Part shown: piece by piece, positions 26,066 through 38,900 of the stretch
Layout of the letters: every line of letters begins with the position of its first letter
Numbering within the stretch: the stretch's first letter is position 1
NCBI GenBank assembly: GCA_008694505.1
Contig: VZDJ01007747.1
Coordinates: 14,598,059 to 14,662,058 of the forward strand
Direction of reading: 5' to 3'
DNA from: Cyanoderma ruficeps
Lineage: Eukaryota; Chordata; Aves; Passeriformes; Timaliidae
Length of the DNA: 64,000 nucleotides
Made by a program: the position numbers and the translations under genes
Notes under the pieces: model-generated
The model's input: only the letters and a program-made list of their open reading frames with translations
Database searches by the model: none
Told to the model about the DNA's origin: nothing

Positions 26066-28928
26066 ACATTGTAAAATATTCGTTGTTTTGCTGATTGAAC
26101 CATTCTGAATGAAGAAATAAAGTTTTACATTTTTTCAGTTACCCAGAATACTCCGGGCCAGGTGATTAGTCTGGTCTTCAACTTTATTTTCAAGAAGCTG
26201 ATAGAAAACCTTAAAAGTCATTTTTATCCCTCCAAGATGAGACACAGTAGCTATACCCATGGTGTTAATCTTCTCAGAATATGGTCAAAATGGGATCATT
26301 CAGATCATTTGCCTTGAAGGGGAAGTTTGGAGATCACTAATGAGAAGGCATATATTTTTGTAAACTGAGCAAGGTTTTTAGAGCAAGTAGGGAGGGAAAT
26401 TGAACTCAACAACCCTTAAACAAAAGCCACCTTCTTAACAAATCCACTGGGTTCTGTCTGTAATGTACACCTGAAATCTTTGTGCTCTTTATCTGAGTTA
26501 AATTCAGTAGTTAGTAGTGACACCTGGAGAGCACATGGAGTGGGAAGAGCTGTAGGAAGAGAGAGTGCTGGCAGCCCCTTTTCTGTGAGCTTGGCTTTAG
26601 GGCTTCTGGCTTTTAGCTAACCTTAACCTATGCTATCCTTGACCTTGCTGTGGAGGAAGGGAGGGGAACCCCGCTCCTCCAGCTGCTGCTGCTGGCTCCT
26701 GGTGGGAGAAAAATCAGTGAAGGTGGTACATAAATTGGTAAAGATTTCAAGACTGGAAGAGAAAGGCTTCTTTTGGCACATAAAGGTAATTTTTTGTATA
26801 TTTAAATAGTTTACATTTCCCAAGAGAGTACTTCAAGTCATACTTTACCCTTTGCATCTTTTAGTGAAGGGTGTGATTTGTGATTGTTCTCTCTGTTTGA
26901 AACATGGGTTTCAAAGCATTACGCACCAGTGGAGCTTCACTGACAAGTATTTTTTACACTAAATAAGCTTGCTATTATGTGTTCTTTATGCAGCTTGTAA
27001 TAGAACTTTTAAAAGCAAAAAAAGTTGCCATAAATCCTAATTTGTGTTGTCTGTTAGGTTTGCTTTGTTGTCGTGTAGAAGTATGTTTGGAAAACGCTTG
27101 AGAAGCATCTTATGAACCTGAGCAGCTAGATATGAAAATATTAGGGAGGATTGAACATTTCCTTACAATCCTGTTCAAGACTTTTTTTGTACAGAACACA
27201 TAATTGCATGTGGATTGTAAATTATTATGGAAGACAATTATGAAAGAAACAGCTTTGGTAATTATAGATAGTTTCCACACAGTATGTTACGCACAGTGGG
27301 TTTTTTTAATACTCATCACAAATTCTGAGATTCTGACTAATCACTCTAAGGTGAGTTGTCAAAGCTTACTTAAAATTGGAATACTGGAATGTAAATCATT
27401 CAACAAGAAAAACAAATTTTTCATAGTGATAGGCTGACTCACACGTGTGTGACCTTGAAAAATGTACGTGTAATTTTGTTCCAGACATTAGACCCTTCAA
27501 AGTAGTAAGATTAAGTATATTATGTAAGTGTTACCAGGTTTAGTGGCATATGGCTGTGTACACACACTCCAAAAAATGCATTTGTTATCATTTTTTATTT
27601 AATGCTTGTTTTCCTCTGAGTCTGGACCACAGTGCCCTTTCCTCCCTCCTCCGCCCTCCAATAAAAATTAATGAACAGTGTTTTTTACTGCTACCAGTAA
27701 TGTGTAATAATCTTAGTAGAAAGAGGCAAGCAATTAATTTGTGGAAATTCTTCTGGTTTTTAGCACACAATTCACAGTATGAACATATTAGGGGAGACAA
27801 TGGGAATCTCATAAATAACAAATACAAATATACTTTTAAGATTTTCACAGAACTCACAAACGTTAAAGTAAATAACAATGCAAATCTTTCATGTAGGTAT
27901 TTTCCATCATTCATCAGAGTTTTCATGTTACTTCCATACTCTGGGAATGAACCTTAAACTGAGATGCTTTAATTGGTTTGATTTGTTATAGACAGTTGTG
28001 TATATATTTCCTAGATGTTTCTCACAATCAGGCAATAATTTAAATACAAAAACCTAAAAAATGTATCAAAATTGATGATGTCTTACGTGAATGTTTCTGT
28101 CGTATGCTCTGGCTGTGTTTTAACAACAGTTTAGAAATATTTAATTCTTGTTATAATTTGCATTGGTATTTGTTGTGCAGCATATAACACAAAACTGTAC
28201 ACAATATCTTACATGGCAGTCATCATACCAGTTGGTATTTCTTGTTGACAGCTGAAGGTAAATTCTTAGCTCTCCATTTTTGTTTGCCTTCCTTTTAATA
28301 TGGTATGCCTTGAAGATTACTTCTGGTAAGCAATTCCAGCAAAAAAACCCCATATTCCTAAGCACTGTTTATCTGTGTTCATCACAGCAGCCCAGAGGAC
28401 AGGGTTCTGAATTGGACAGGTAAATCTAATGGTATAAATTAATTCGAAATAATTGCCTTGAAAAAACTGTCTCTTTTGCTCTGCTGCTCAGGTTTCTTTC
28501 CACTCTTCGCTAGAAGAAGTATAAGAAACCCAAACTTTTGAATTCCTTTCCAACATGGCAAATCTCCAGCAATTTTACAGAGCACCATGATGTTACTGCC
28601 TTGAGACAAAACACTAGAATAAGAGTTATTTCAATTTCTTAGTTAAAAGTCTAGGTCTAAATAGGAGTTGCTCCACCTAATGATGAGTTGAATATCATCT
28701 ATATTGAGCTCTATGTCATGCTTTTTTTGTCTCTTGTTTATAAAAGCTAAATAGCTGCAGTAATTTGCTGAACTTGTAGTATGAATTTCTAGATCTTCTG
28801 TATGGTGGTCTTCTTTACTCTGTCATGGCCTTTGGGGCAGTATTTTGTCCTGAAGAGTCAGACTAGCTTCTAAAGCTGAAGTATTTGTTGAAGATAAGAA
28901 GCAACGGCCTCAAGTTTTAAGCTGTGCT
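26066..28928. other. Non-coding stretch, nothing recognised
   Basis: No exon, RNA gene or known repeat was recognised. The open frames at 27550-27957 (+) and 27588-27926 (-) overlap on opposite strands and have no recognisable domain, so I treat them as chance. Confidence 0.55.
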
Positions 28929-28949
28929 GGGGGGGGGGGGGGGGGNGGG
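28929..28949. repeat. Poly-G tract interrupted by one ambiguous base
   Basis: Seventeen G are followed by N at 28946 and three more G. The N is the only ambiguous base I noticed in the window. It most likely marks unresolved homopolymer length in the assembly, so the true length of the tract is uncertain. The tract lies just upstream of a CR1 3' fragment. It could fold as a G-quadruplex. Confidence 0.9.
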
Positions 28950-28969
28950 TGTGTTTATATTGGTTATTA

Positions 28970-29172
28970 AGACAAATTTTTTCACCAAAAGGGTTGTCAA
29001 GAACTGGAAGAAGCTGCTCAGAAAAGTGGTTGAGTCACCATTCCTGGAGGTATTTAAAAGAATGCAGATATGGCATTTGGGGACATTTTTATGTGGACTT
29101 AATAGTAGCTTAACTGTTGGACTCAATTATCTTAGAAGTTTTGTCCAACCTTAATGATTCTATAATTCTGTA
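28970..29172 (+). mobile_element. CR1 LINE 3' tail, sense
   Basis: The order of blocks matches the avian CR1 3' end: 'caagaactggaagaagctgc' near 29000, 'attcctggaggtatttaaaa' near 29040, 'gcatttggggac' near 29074, 'tgttggactcaattatctta' near 29115, and a terminal 'ccaaccttaatgattctata' with a second ATTCTGT-like unit. This is a 5'-truncated copy with no coding sequence. Divergence from the consensus is moderate. Confidence 0.85.
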
Positions 29173-30227
29173 GATTGTGTGGCTAAGGAGAGCCTGCAGC
29201 TGCCTTTTGTGAACAGCAGCTCATCTGACTCCCATTTGCAAGTGCTGTAGCTGCTCTGTTCATTGGTAGGAGAGCAGTGTAACAGTCCCCAGTATTCTTT
29301 GTATGTGGGATGTTCAGGCAGGATGCCTGTCTGAAGGGAAAATAAAATCCTTTTCTCAAAATTGCTATTTCATTTAGAATAAATGGATATGTAAATTCTA
29401 CCAAAGGAACAGAACAGGTATTTAAATCTCTCTTTAGCAGACAAAAAAGAATATCTTGTTTTTCTAGAGTTGTGCAAAGGGGCTTGTGTGTTTATTAGAC
29501 TCTTTTAGTACCTGACGTAATCCAAAAGTTCACATGGCAGTAATGTAATTTTTTTTGAGAGATGCTGAGATGACCATACAAAATGATCAAGAACTGCTTT
29601 ATGACTGTCTGGATCACTCAGTTTTGCACAGGATGTTTGCAATGGGAGATAGCAGACATGCAGCATTTGACAGGTGGGAATTTTATAACCACTTTTGACT
29701 CTTTGGCATGCTTGTGATAGTTTGTATAGACTTGAGATATATAGGGAGATTTTAAATTAGAAACAGAGGCTTTGTCCTGCTGTCAGAATCACAAATACCT
29801 ATTTGTGGTATTTTCTCTCAAGAAAGTAATAAAAAAAAAAATTATAAGTAAGTGCAAACACAGGGGACTTGGTTTATTTGTTGTTGTTTTTTTTAAATTT
29901 TTGTGAAATTTATAATTTTTAGCTATATTTAGGAAGGTGGTTCTGAGAGAAGGACACTTGGAACACTTGGGACAAAGGTTACCCTCCTCAGGATAGAGTG
30001 CTGCTCTTCCTTCTGCTGAAGCCTGAGAGAGGAGTTCATTGATCTCAGTAATGAAGACATTGAAAAGTCCTTCAGCAAAGCCGGGAGACCAAATTTGACA
30101 TTGTGATGTATCTAAAGTTATTGCTGAGGAAGAAGGAAATGGGGGAAAGATGTCAGGTAACAAACCATGACCTGCTAGATCTTATTTGAACACTAATTAG
30201 TTCTAGTAATCATTATCACTAGTCACC

Positions 30228-30247
30228 AATAATAATAATAATAATAA
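30228..30247. repeat. (AAT)n microsatellite
   Basis: Just under seven copies of AAT in perfect tandem (20 bp). It is a simple repeat. Confidence 0.95.
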
Positions 30248-32489
30248 GGATTTGGAGCGTGGGTTAGTTTGTTCCCTGCAGAGGGCATTTGGGGCTCTTA
30301 CAGGTTTTACCTTTTATTCAAGAAGGAGAGTGTCATAATCTTTCCTTTGCCTTTAGGTGGTCGTATTCCTTGACAATTGAGTTGATTTCAGCCAGAGGAA
30401 GAAAATACTGAAAAAGATGGGTAAAAATGCTTAGGGTCAAAGGATATTCTAGCTTTTTTTCTAGCATGGTTAAACACAAACTTGTTGGTCAGTGCATGTG
30501 GATGCATTCAGTACAATGTCAGAGTTTTGACTCATCTTTTTTGAAAGATGAAATATTCACTATAATACAAGTCCTTTGTGTATGTATTTAAAATAAGCTT
30601 GCTTGTTAAAATAAAAAGGTTATTTAAGTGAAGGGAGGAGAAGTTTTGAAGAAGTAAATTAGTAATTAATCCCTTAAATACTATGTTGCATGGGTCTGTC
30701 TTGCTCTGACAGATATCGTTTTCAAGTAAAACAGCATATTGTATGTGTACATATTGACAGCCTTCCATGTCCTTGTTAATCACAAGATTAAAGAGGAAGT
30801 AGAACTGAATTTAAAGCCTTTTCAAAAAAGGCTTGGAGCAGTGTCTTTTTGAGCCTTAGTCTTTGGGAAACAGATGATTATACTGCTCATATTTTTGTTT
30901 AAGAAATGTTTATCATGTACCACTGCTGCTGTGCGTCAGTACCAGATTGCCCAGTTACGATACATGTGCTGGCATCTGTCTATTTTCTAATTAAGCATTA
31001 AGTCCACTGTACATCAAGTAGCTGAGATAGCTACTGCAAACGTGAGTGCTGGTACTCTGTGTATAACTGCTGAAACTTGTCAGTCCTTTGTGCTCCTATT
31101 ATTTCTGGAGTCTAAGCTAAACAGACTAACTGCTGCTAAGAAGCTGTCAGGGGATGCGTGTCAAACACTAGGTGTATCATGCGATCAGACCAGTGCTGGG
31201 ATACAGAAGTCAGTGGTTGGAAGAGGAAAAAAAGTGACCTTTTTCTCTCAACATTGTCTTTACACTGAATGGAACAGATGAGTTTCTGAATTATTCACAC
31301 TACTGGAAGCTTATAATCAATGCAATGGTGGCAGCAGCAGGCTACTGAGGCAGAGGTTGGGTATTTTGTTAAAATGCCTTGTTCTGAAGCTCATCAAAGT
31401 ATTCGCTTCACCAAACAGCCTCGGGGAATTTGAGTATTTAAGATCTGTGGGAGAAACAGAATTTTTTTCCAAAGAATCACGAAAGAGAATATTTTCTTCT
31501 GAATTTTGTAGGGATCAGTGTTGAAATAAAGGTTAATATTAAACACAGGTCTTAGGCAGTGATGGAACAAAGAACGTCTGTGAAAAGAGTTTGCTGTTTC
31601 AGTGAGTAATCCTAATGAATTGATTAGTGTTAGTAATAAAGCAGACCTTTTAACACATAATTTAATTGCTAGATATATAAACTACCTATTTATCTAAACA
31701 AATAAATTAATATCCATAGTAACAAAATTAACTTGAAACAAAGGTAGTAAGATTGTCTTACACTGTGGAAGGCAAGGCTTTTCTTGATGTCATGAGTAGT
31801 TTTGCCTACCTAAAATACAGACTGTTTATAGTTACCTTAAAATTGTCAGCTTCTAATGAGACAGTCTTAAAAATTCTTTTGTTTCAGCAGGTCAGATTTA
31901 GCACCATATTCTCTAAAGTGTCTTCTCCTTTTTAACTTTTGTAATCTATTGATGCTTATTATTATAATACTGGAAAGTAGGAACTTGGATGCAGTGTGTC
32001 ATAATTATGGCATGGTTTAGCATGTCGTGAGTGTTGTATAACACATCACTCATCAGTCAAATGCTATTGCCCAAATAAGACCGTGTGTGGCTGCATCCAT
32101 TATTGCTGTTACTCTCTACTGCGAGTTACTAAAGACAAAGGTATTGTATATGGAAAAAGTAGGGGAAAAGCAGTGCAAAGGGACTGGAAAGTTAATGTCT
32201 ACGCCCCTCAGGAAACCAAGTTTTTAAAAATCTTCCAGAGCCTTTACGGTTCTCTCTTTGCTTTTAAAAACTGCTCCTTGTGGATAGGAAACCGCTTTGT
32301 AGATACATTCTGAATCTTCTTAACTTAGAAGGCACATGCCATAGATGATGAACTGAGACGTTCCTAGTGGTTCAGTTAATATTTTAACATCGTTACACTC
32401 CACAGAATGTATAAAAACATATAAGTATGTGTAATAATACGCTTAAGAGTGTTAAACAGAACTTCCAAGTGCCTGCCGTTTTTGGCGTT

Positions 32490-32910
32490 AATTGTTCCTC
32501 TGGGTTGTGAGTGTGGAAATAAAATGGCAGGTGGGGAGGTGTTTCCATGAATTCACTACTATTCTGTGCCTCCCACTGCAGAGAGCACAGCGTTCACAGT
32601 GGGTCTGGCATCTTACTTGATGTTGGCCCACTTAGGGCCATTTTTATATGCTTTATTGTAGCCTGCTTTACTTGCATCTGGCCCCAGCCTGGTTATTGAG
32701 GTTTGCTTCAAAGCCTTCCCCAGCCTCTGGTGACACAAAGGGTTCTTCCTGTTAGCCAGTGACCACTCCAGGGTGTCAGATGTTCCCTCTGTGTTTTTGG
32801 CGTCAGGCCAGGCAATAATTGCTCAACCACCTGGCAACTGTTAAAACCAGACAGGTGAAGACAAGCCCAGACAGCTCTTAAGACCCTGTGCTGTCCAGTC
32901 AGTGCAAAGC
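32490..32910. other. GC-richer unique-looking patch
   Basis: Base composition rises above the AT-rich surroundings over about 400 bp, with no poly-A tail, CR1 tail motif or long ORF. The centre near 32810-32850 packs a homeodomain-like core (AATAATTG) close to an E-box-like CAGGTG. This could be a conserved non-coding element, a decayed element or neither. No function can be assigned from one sequence. Confidence 0.3.
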
Positions 32911-35900
32911 CTCTGGCCTTTCACAGGCATTGACAAGAATCCTATTTATTATGCTACTTCATATATAGAAATAAAATTAGATTAAAGCTTTCTGAAATCA
33001 TGAGCATCTGTCTTGTATTTTCTGTCTGAGAGAACTGTGTCGGTCAACACTACCAAATGCACTCAAAACAGACTGACTGAAGTCATAGCTGCAGGTCAGA
33101 AACTTAATAAAATCTGGCTAAAAAGGTTTTGGTTTTTTTTTTAATGCTAAAGCAAAGAAGATACAAGCAATAAGCTAATGCTGTACTGCCTGTTTTCTCC
33201 AAACCCTATCAGACTCTTCCTTGTTGCTCCCCCAGTCTCAGAACCATCCTTTGTGCTGCACCAAGGCCCAGCTTCAGCAGGAGAGGGGTGGAATTTTCCC
33301 AGGGATGCTCAGGCTCATTAGGCTGCAGAGTGCTGGGATTCAGGGTTGGTCATCTTGGATGAGTGTTTGAATGAGAGTATCTGCAAAGGGCAGAGAAAGA
33401 AAGGGTATTACAGTTGCTACTGTTCCTCATTTTGCTTTTTAAAAAGAACAGCTTTTCTTGTTTATTTTATTTCTTCTGTTTTAAATAAGTTTTAAACTGA
33501 ATTTCTTGTAAGCATCTGCAAAATCCAGTTTGTCTTGTCTTCAGTCCATAGGGAGAACATAGACTCCCTCAAAAGACTCCCGAGTCTTAAATTATTCCTG
33601 TGGTTGCATGAAGACCCAGATTCTAGAATTTTATCACCAGGATTCTGGCAAATGGTACTTTGTGACTCTGAACTGTGTCTCGTTTGACGAAGCCAACCTG
33701 CTTCATGATTTATGGATAAGGCATTCAGAAATTCAGTTGAATTCAGGAATTGAGACTGACAGACTGCTTTCTAAGAAAACTGTATTGTGTCCTGTCTCAA
33801 GCATGGCACAGACTGAACTGGTCTGTGCAGGAGTTCAGGACTGATATCCTGGTGAGGTGGGGTACTACCTCATTAGTCTCTTATATTGTGGCTGTTACTG
33901 AATCACTGTGGCACGATTTCTAATTTAACAATCCTGCAGGACAGTGAGTGCTCTTAAATCAGAGTCATATACCAGCCCATAGTGGTTTCGCTGTTCATGC
34001 CATGTTTTTGTGAAAGGTAAATAAATGCTTTAATAGGAGATGGAAGAGTCACAGCTATGTTTTTGACTTGCTCATAGACAGTATTTCTCAGGCAGCAGCC
34101 CCTGATAAATCTGGTACCTTTGCCAAAAGCTTCTAATTTCTCCCTTGGGTAGAGAGGAACATAGCCCTGAGGGAATAACAGGTAAGAAAATACAGAGCAA
34201 TACATAATTATCAGCATTTCACTATTTTTAGTGATGCTGGTTTTGTTCCCACAATAAATTTTAATTTAGTTGACTAAATAGATAAAAGGAATTTGGAGGC
34301 AATTAATTTTATGTTTTCCTAGCTTCAAAGTCCAAAACCAGCACAGAACCTTTCTCTTCAGTGGTATTTTGCACACTTTACTAATGGCTTTGTAACCTAA
34401 ATTCAAAAACTTCTACACATAATTTTTTTGATGGGGAGCATCTCCCGTTATTCTTCAGGAGAGACGGAAGAGACACTACTGAAAAGCTTAACTTACATAG
34501 GTATAAGAACATTTCTGCCTTGTCCCTCCAATACTCCCTGGTGGTCTTGCATTGGTCACTTTTACCATAAGTTCATGAAGGGACAATTTATCAGCATCTT
34601 GGTGGTTTGAAATATACAGTAGCTGAAAGCAAAGGGGAGTTAGATCAGCTGCATACATTTCCCAAGCTGTTCTTGACTTAGGTTAGCTACCTGGTGGGTT
34701 TTGTTGCTTTAGATTTAGGAGAGGAGTACTACTAGTAATACTTTCCCCATATCACATCTTTCATTGGTGGTTTTTATTCATATATATAAAACATCGATTT
34801 TTATATGTACATATATGTGCACATAAACATTTCACTAGCTTTGTAATGTTCAATTAAGCTTTTTAAGCATTATGTAAGAGATGCAAATGGGTTAAGATCT
34901 GATGGGTATCTGTCTAATCATTCCAGAGCTATAAAATGTCTCTTGATTTTCCAGTGTTTTACCTTCTTTGCTCTAGTCTCCATCAGTATATTTCAAACTC
35001 TCTGTACAAGTCTTTCTTTCTCAGTTACGGCTGTGGTCTTTTTTCTGGGTTTTGTTTGCACTGCTTGCTGGGTGTATGTAAGAATTCTTTGATTACATAT
35101 ACTTCTATTCGGTTATTTGGTGACCTCAACTGACAAAAAGGAAAATTAAGATTTCTTTTATCTCTCCCGTTCCCCCATATTAAAGATAAACTCTCCCAGT
35201 ACCAGCAAAGAACCTGTGTTAAATCTTTTTCTTTCTGAAGCCTGCTTCTTGGAAGCCTCAATTAACTTGAAAACAAAAATTGTATTACTAAACCTACCCG
35301 GCAGCTCTGTGCAGCACTACCAGGCAGTCTGGGTATGAATCGAAGGTGTGGAGTAGCACATTCATTGTTCCCAGCTCAATGAGCCCTCCCCAGAAGATGA
35401 GTATGTCCAGAAATGATAGCTGAGCAGTCTGAACCCCTTCATTCACCCTGCTGGGTGTGCTCATCCTTTCACCTGGGTGCGTTAAGAGCCTATGATATTA
35501 ATCAGAACGGCTCCAGTCTCAGAGCTTATCTACATCAGTGGTTTTAAAAGTGCACTCTTCTGTCAGCATCGCTGCATCTGCACAATAGATTTTGCTAGCT
35601 TAAGCTATGACTTCTAGTAAATTCAACTCTGCTGCCAGAGTTTTTAGTACAGACCAGATCTCTCAGTACTGCATTTTTAAGCATGTTCTTGAGCTGCACA
35701 AATACAGAGACAAGATTTTGATGCCGCCAAGTTCAGGTGGAGGTGTAAAGGGTTTCCTTCTTTTTCTAACGCCTGCATTTCTTTAGTCCTGGACCACCCC
35801 TCAGGACCAATTTTTTTCTAGAAGTTTTCTAAATTCTTCTGAACATAGCTAATGTAGTTAAAAAACTTCACCTTGGATTTCCTACTATTCTAGGGTTCTT

Positions 35901-38900
35901 CACTTTAGGAGGGGTGTGAGCCCCTGTACTGCATTGTGTACATCAAGAAAGTTTCTAGACCCTATCTTTGAATGCATCTCATGCCCTCTTGCTGTTTCCA
36001 CAAAACTGTCTCAAGTATCCTGACAATTCAGCAAAAAGTTAATGCTTGGAAGTGCCTATGCTGGAACTGATGTTTTTGCCCTTAAATATAGAATAGGAAA
36101 ATCACACGTAGTTTCATATTAACTGTAAGGCCATGCAAAAAAATGCACTTTGTGTTTCATATTATAAAGGAATTAGAAGTATTTGAAACAGGATGGAAAT
36201 TAAACTACCTGCTCATCCACCCATGTAGTCCATATGGACTTGTCTGCGGCATCTTGACTGTCACTGTAGGAAAGATTTCCTGCTTCAGCTTGTGCCTTCT
36301 GTGTCCTGTAAATGAGTGGAAGCCTCCAGTATTCCTGGCTTTGTCTTGCACCTCTGCTTGCTAAACATACTTGATAAGAAATACTATTACATATTGTTTC
36401 CTTCCGGTGTGACTGAGCTGTGGAACTGCTCTACAAACTCCTATTGGATCTGAAAGGATTTAGTTGATAATTGGGAAATATTTTCATTATTCAGTTACAG
36501 TTAATTGTCCGTGTGTTTGGAGACCAAATTTTCATTTATGTTGTTAACGATAGAAATAGCCCATTCTTTAAAGGTCACCTTCAGATCTGTTCCTGAAGTA
36601 AATGGGTTCTTTAATTAGAAGGACTTTTAAGCAATGCATGTACTGAGAAATTCTGAGTATTATATGAAGTGGTAATTTAAAGGAATTAAAGAAGCAACTT
36701 CCTCCAAAAGCATAATATGAAGCTGCTCAATATTTCCTGTAGAAGCTTGTGCTTATTTTGCACAACTGGAATCATTTGGCAGTGAAGCATATTTTGAAGT
36801 TCTCTCACATCTGAGTGCAGGTGCTGTCACTGGACTCTCCAGCAGCAGGTCAGCTTCATCTCCATGACTGAAATTTGGGAGCATGTGGAAGCACAGCCGG
36901 GTGCCTTACCTACAGGTGACACACACCACAGAAAGAGGAGGGCAGCAGGAGGTAGTTCTTTGTCCTGCTTCCCCAGCTTCCTGAAGGAGGCTTTGAATTA
37001 TTAAGGGTTAATTGTTCTTTAAGTAGTTATTAGAGAGGATCTTGGTTGGTAGTCAGGTGGGGTCATGCCAGAGTAGACTGTGTGGACACTTCCAGAGAGC
37101 AATGTGGTCCTTTGAACACAATTGCTAATTACTGTGGGAAATTTTGTGTCTCACATAGTTAGCCAAAGAACTTATTTTAAAAATGCATTATTCTTTTGTT
37201 TGCCCTAATCAAAGTCTTAGTTTGTTGAAATTGGAGACAAAACTTGAGAGGTAAGAGTGGAATAGGGTGATTATAGGACAAAAAGTTTTTGTATGACCTT
37301 TAAGGTAAGGCTAAAAATCTGATGCAATGAAAGGGATGCTTTGAAAGAGAGTTAGAACAGGGATTACAGAAAAGAAGTGATCCAGCAGGGCAAACAACCT
37401 CCAGCCTTTACTGTCTGCTGATGTTGGATTGTGCTAAAGAAGAGACAATTAAAGGTTGTGACAAGAGGACACAGCTTGTGCAGAGAGGGAAGCAGGAACC
37501 TGGGGAGTATAGAGGAACACATGACAGCTGATACCATCTGAATAGATGGGATAGTTAAATACAGTAGTAGGGATTGCTAATGTGGACATAATCAAGTTAA
37601 ACTGTTCTTTACTAGGTATTATAGTGGCATTTGTAAATAATTTTTTACAGTAGTGCATTAGGAATAGTAAGTGAATGTTGTGATAGTATGAATATAGAGT
37701 ACTCATTTCTGTGGGGATTTTTCATTATTGGGAATTTTCTTGTCTGTGTCTGTGTGGTTTTGGTTTGTGGCTATTTGTGAAAGTCAGTTGGGGGGGCAAG
37801 GGGATAACTTTGAACAAAACAAAATTCTTGAGCATTAAAACAATTGTCATGCCATGAAAATCTTACTAGTCGTTCTTTATAGAGATGAGTCACTAAATAA
37901 TTCTCCAGGTTACCAGGCTGCAACAGTATCCTCATCATATTGAGGCTGGGACTGAAAAATCTGGTTACCTGTCAGATCATAAGGAAAAGAAAAATCTTGT
38001 GGATATCTCCTGTTCATGTGGAATTTCAATTTTCACTATGAGAAGCTGTACTTGGAAACCAAGGCTGCTGCTGCATGTGTATCCTATGTCATGCAACCAC
38101 AGCAATAGCTTCAGCACCTACACTTAGCTATATTTTTTCTTCCTTCTCCCGTGTGTCCTCAATGACATCCTTGTTACGGTTTCCTCAGGTCCTCCTTTCA
38201 TTTCCAGACACCTTCACAGTAATATTTTCAGCTCAGCCTTGTGACTATATGCCCAGCTCTTGCATGTCACATGTAATATACTTCATTTCCCTTATAGCGA
38301 CTTGAGAGATGTGTTGTTTTTGAAACCTCACTTTTGTCAAATTGTTTGAAATTAACTGTGAGTTGTTGAAGGGGGACTTGAATGATCGACAGCCTGTTCA
38401 GATGGTGAAGCTGACATACTGATAGCTTTGTTCTCCAAACAGAAATGCAGAAATGACTGTGCTGTGCTCCCTGCTTGGGGACTCAGGGATTGCAGCACCT
38501 TTGCTGATGTTCATGGTGTGTTATATGTTTTTCTTGTGTCAAATTCTCCATCCCACTTGTTTTAGTTTTAAAAATCCTTAGATTTCTGCAGATTTGTTCC
38601 ACAACAAAAGAGATCTCTGTGGAAGAGCTCTGAGCATGTGCAAAAGTAGATTTGGGAGACACAATTCAAGAAGGAATTATACTTGCATGTATTAGGATAC
38701 CATTAAGATGGGTTGAGTAAGAACACAGTGACAGAAAAAGAGTGTGTGAATGATGAAAAGGGAAGGAGATGATGGCATAAAGGATGAATTTCAAATTTAA
38801 AGGAGTAGAGGGAACTGCTTGGGTCTTTTTAGTTGCTGCTGAGTAATTAATTGCCCAGTGCTGACCCTATGAGTTCATTACTATGTGCTGAAGTAAATGA

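Noticed and set aside
27550..27957. 135-codon plus-strand frame, with a 112-codon frame on the other strand
   Set aside because: Opposite-strand frames overlap almost fully and neither resembles a known protein, so both are treated as chance.
29789..30163. 124-codon minus-strand frame with a GC-richer middle
   Set aside because: No recognised domain. The C-terminal half is low-complexity sequence translated from A/T runs.
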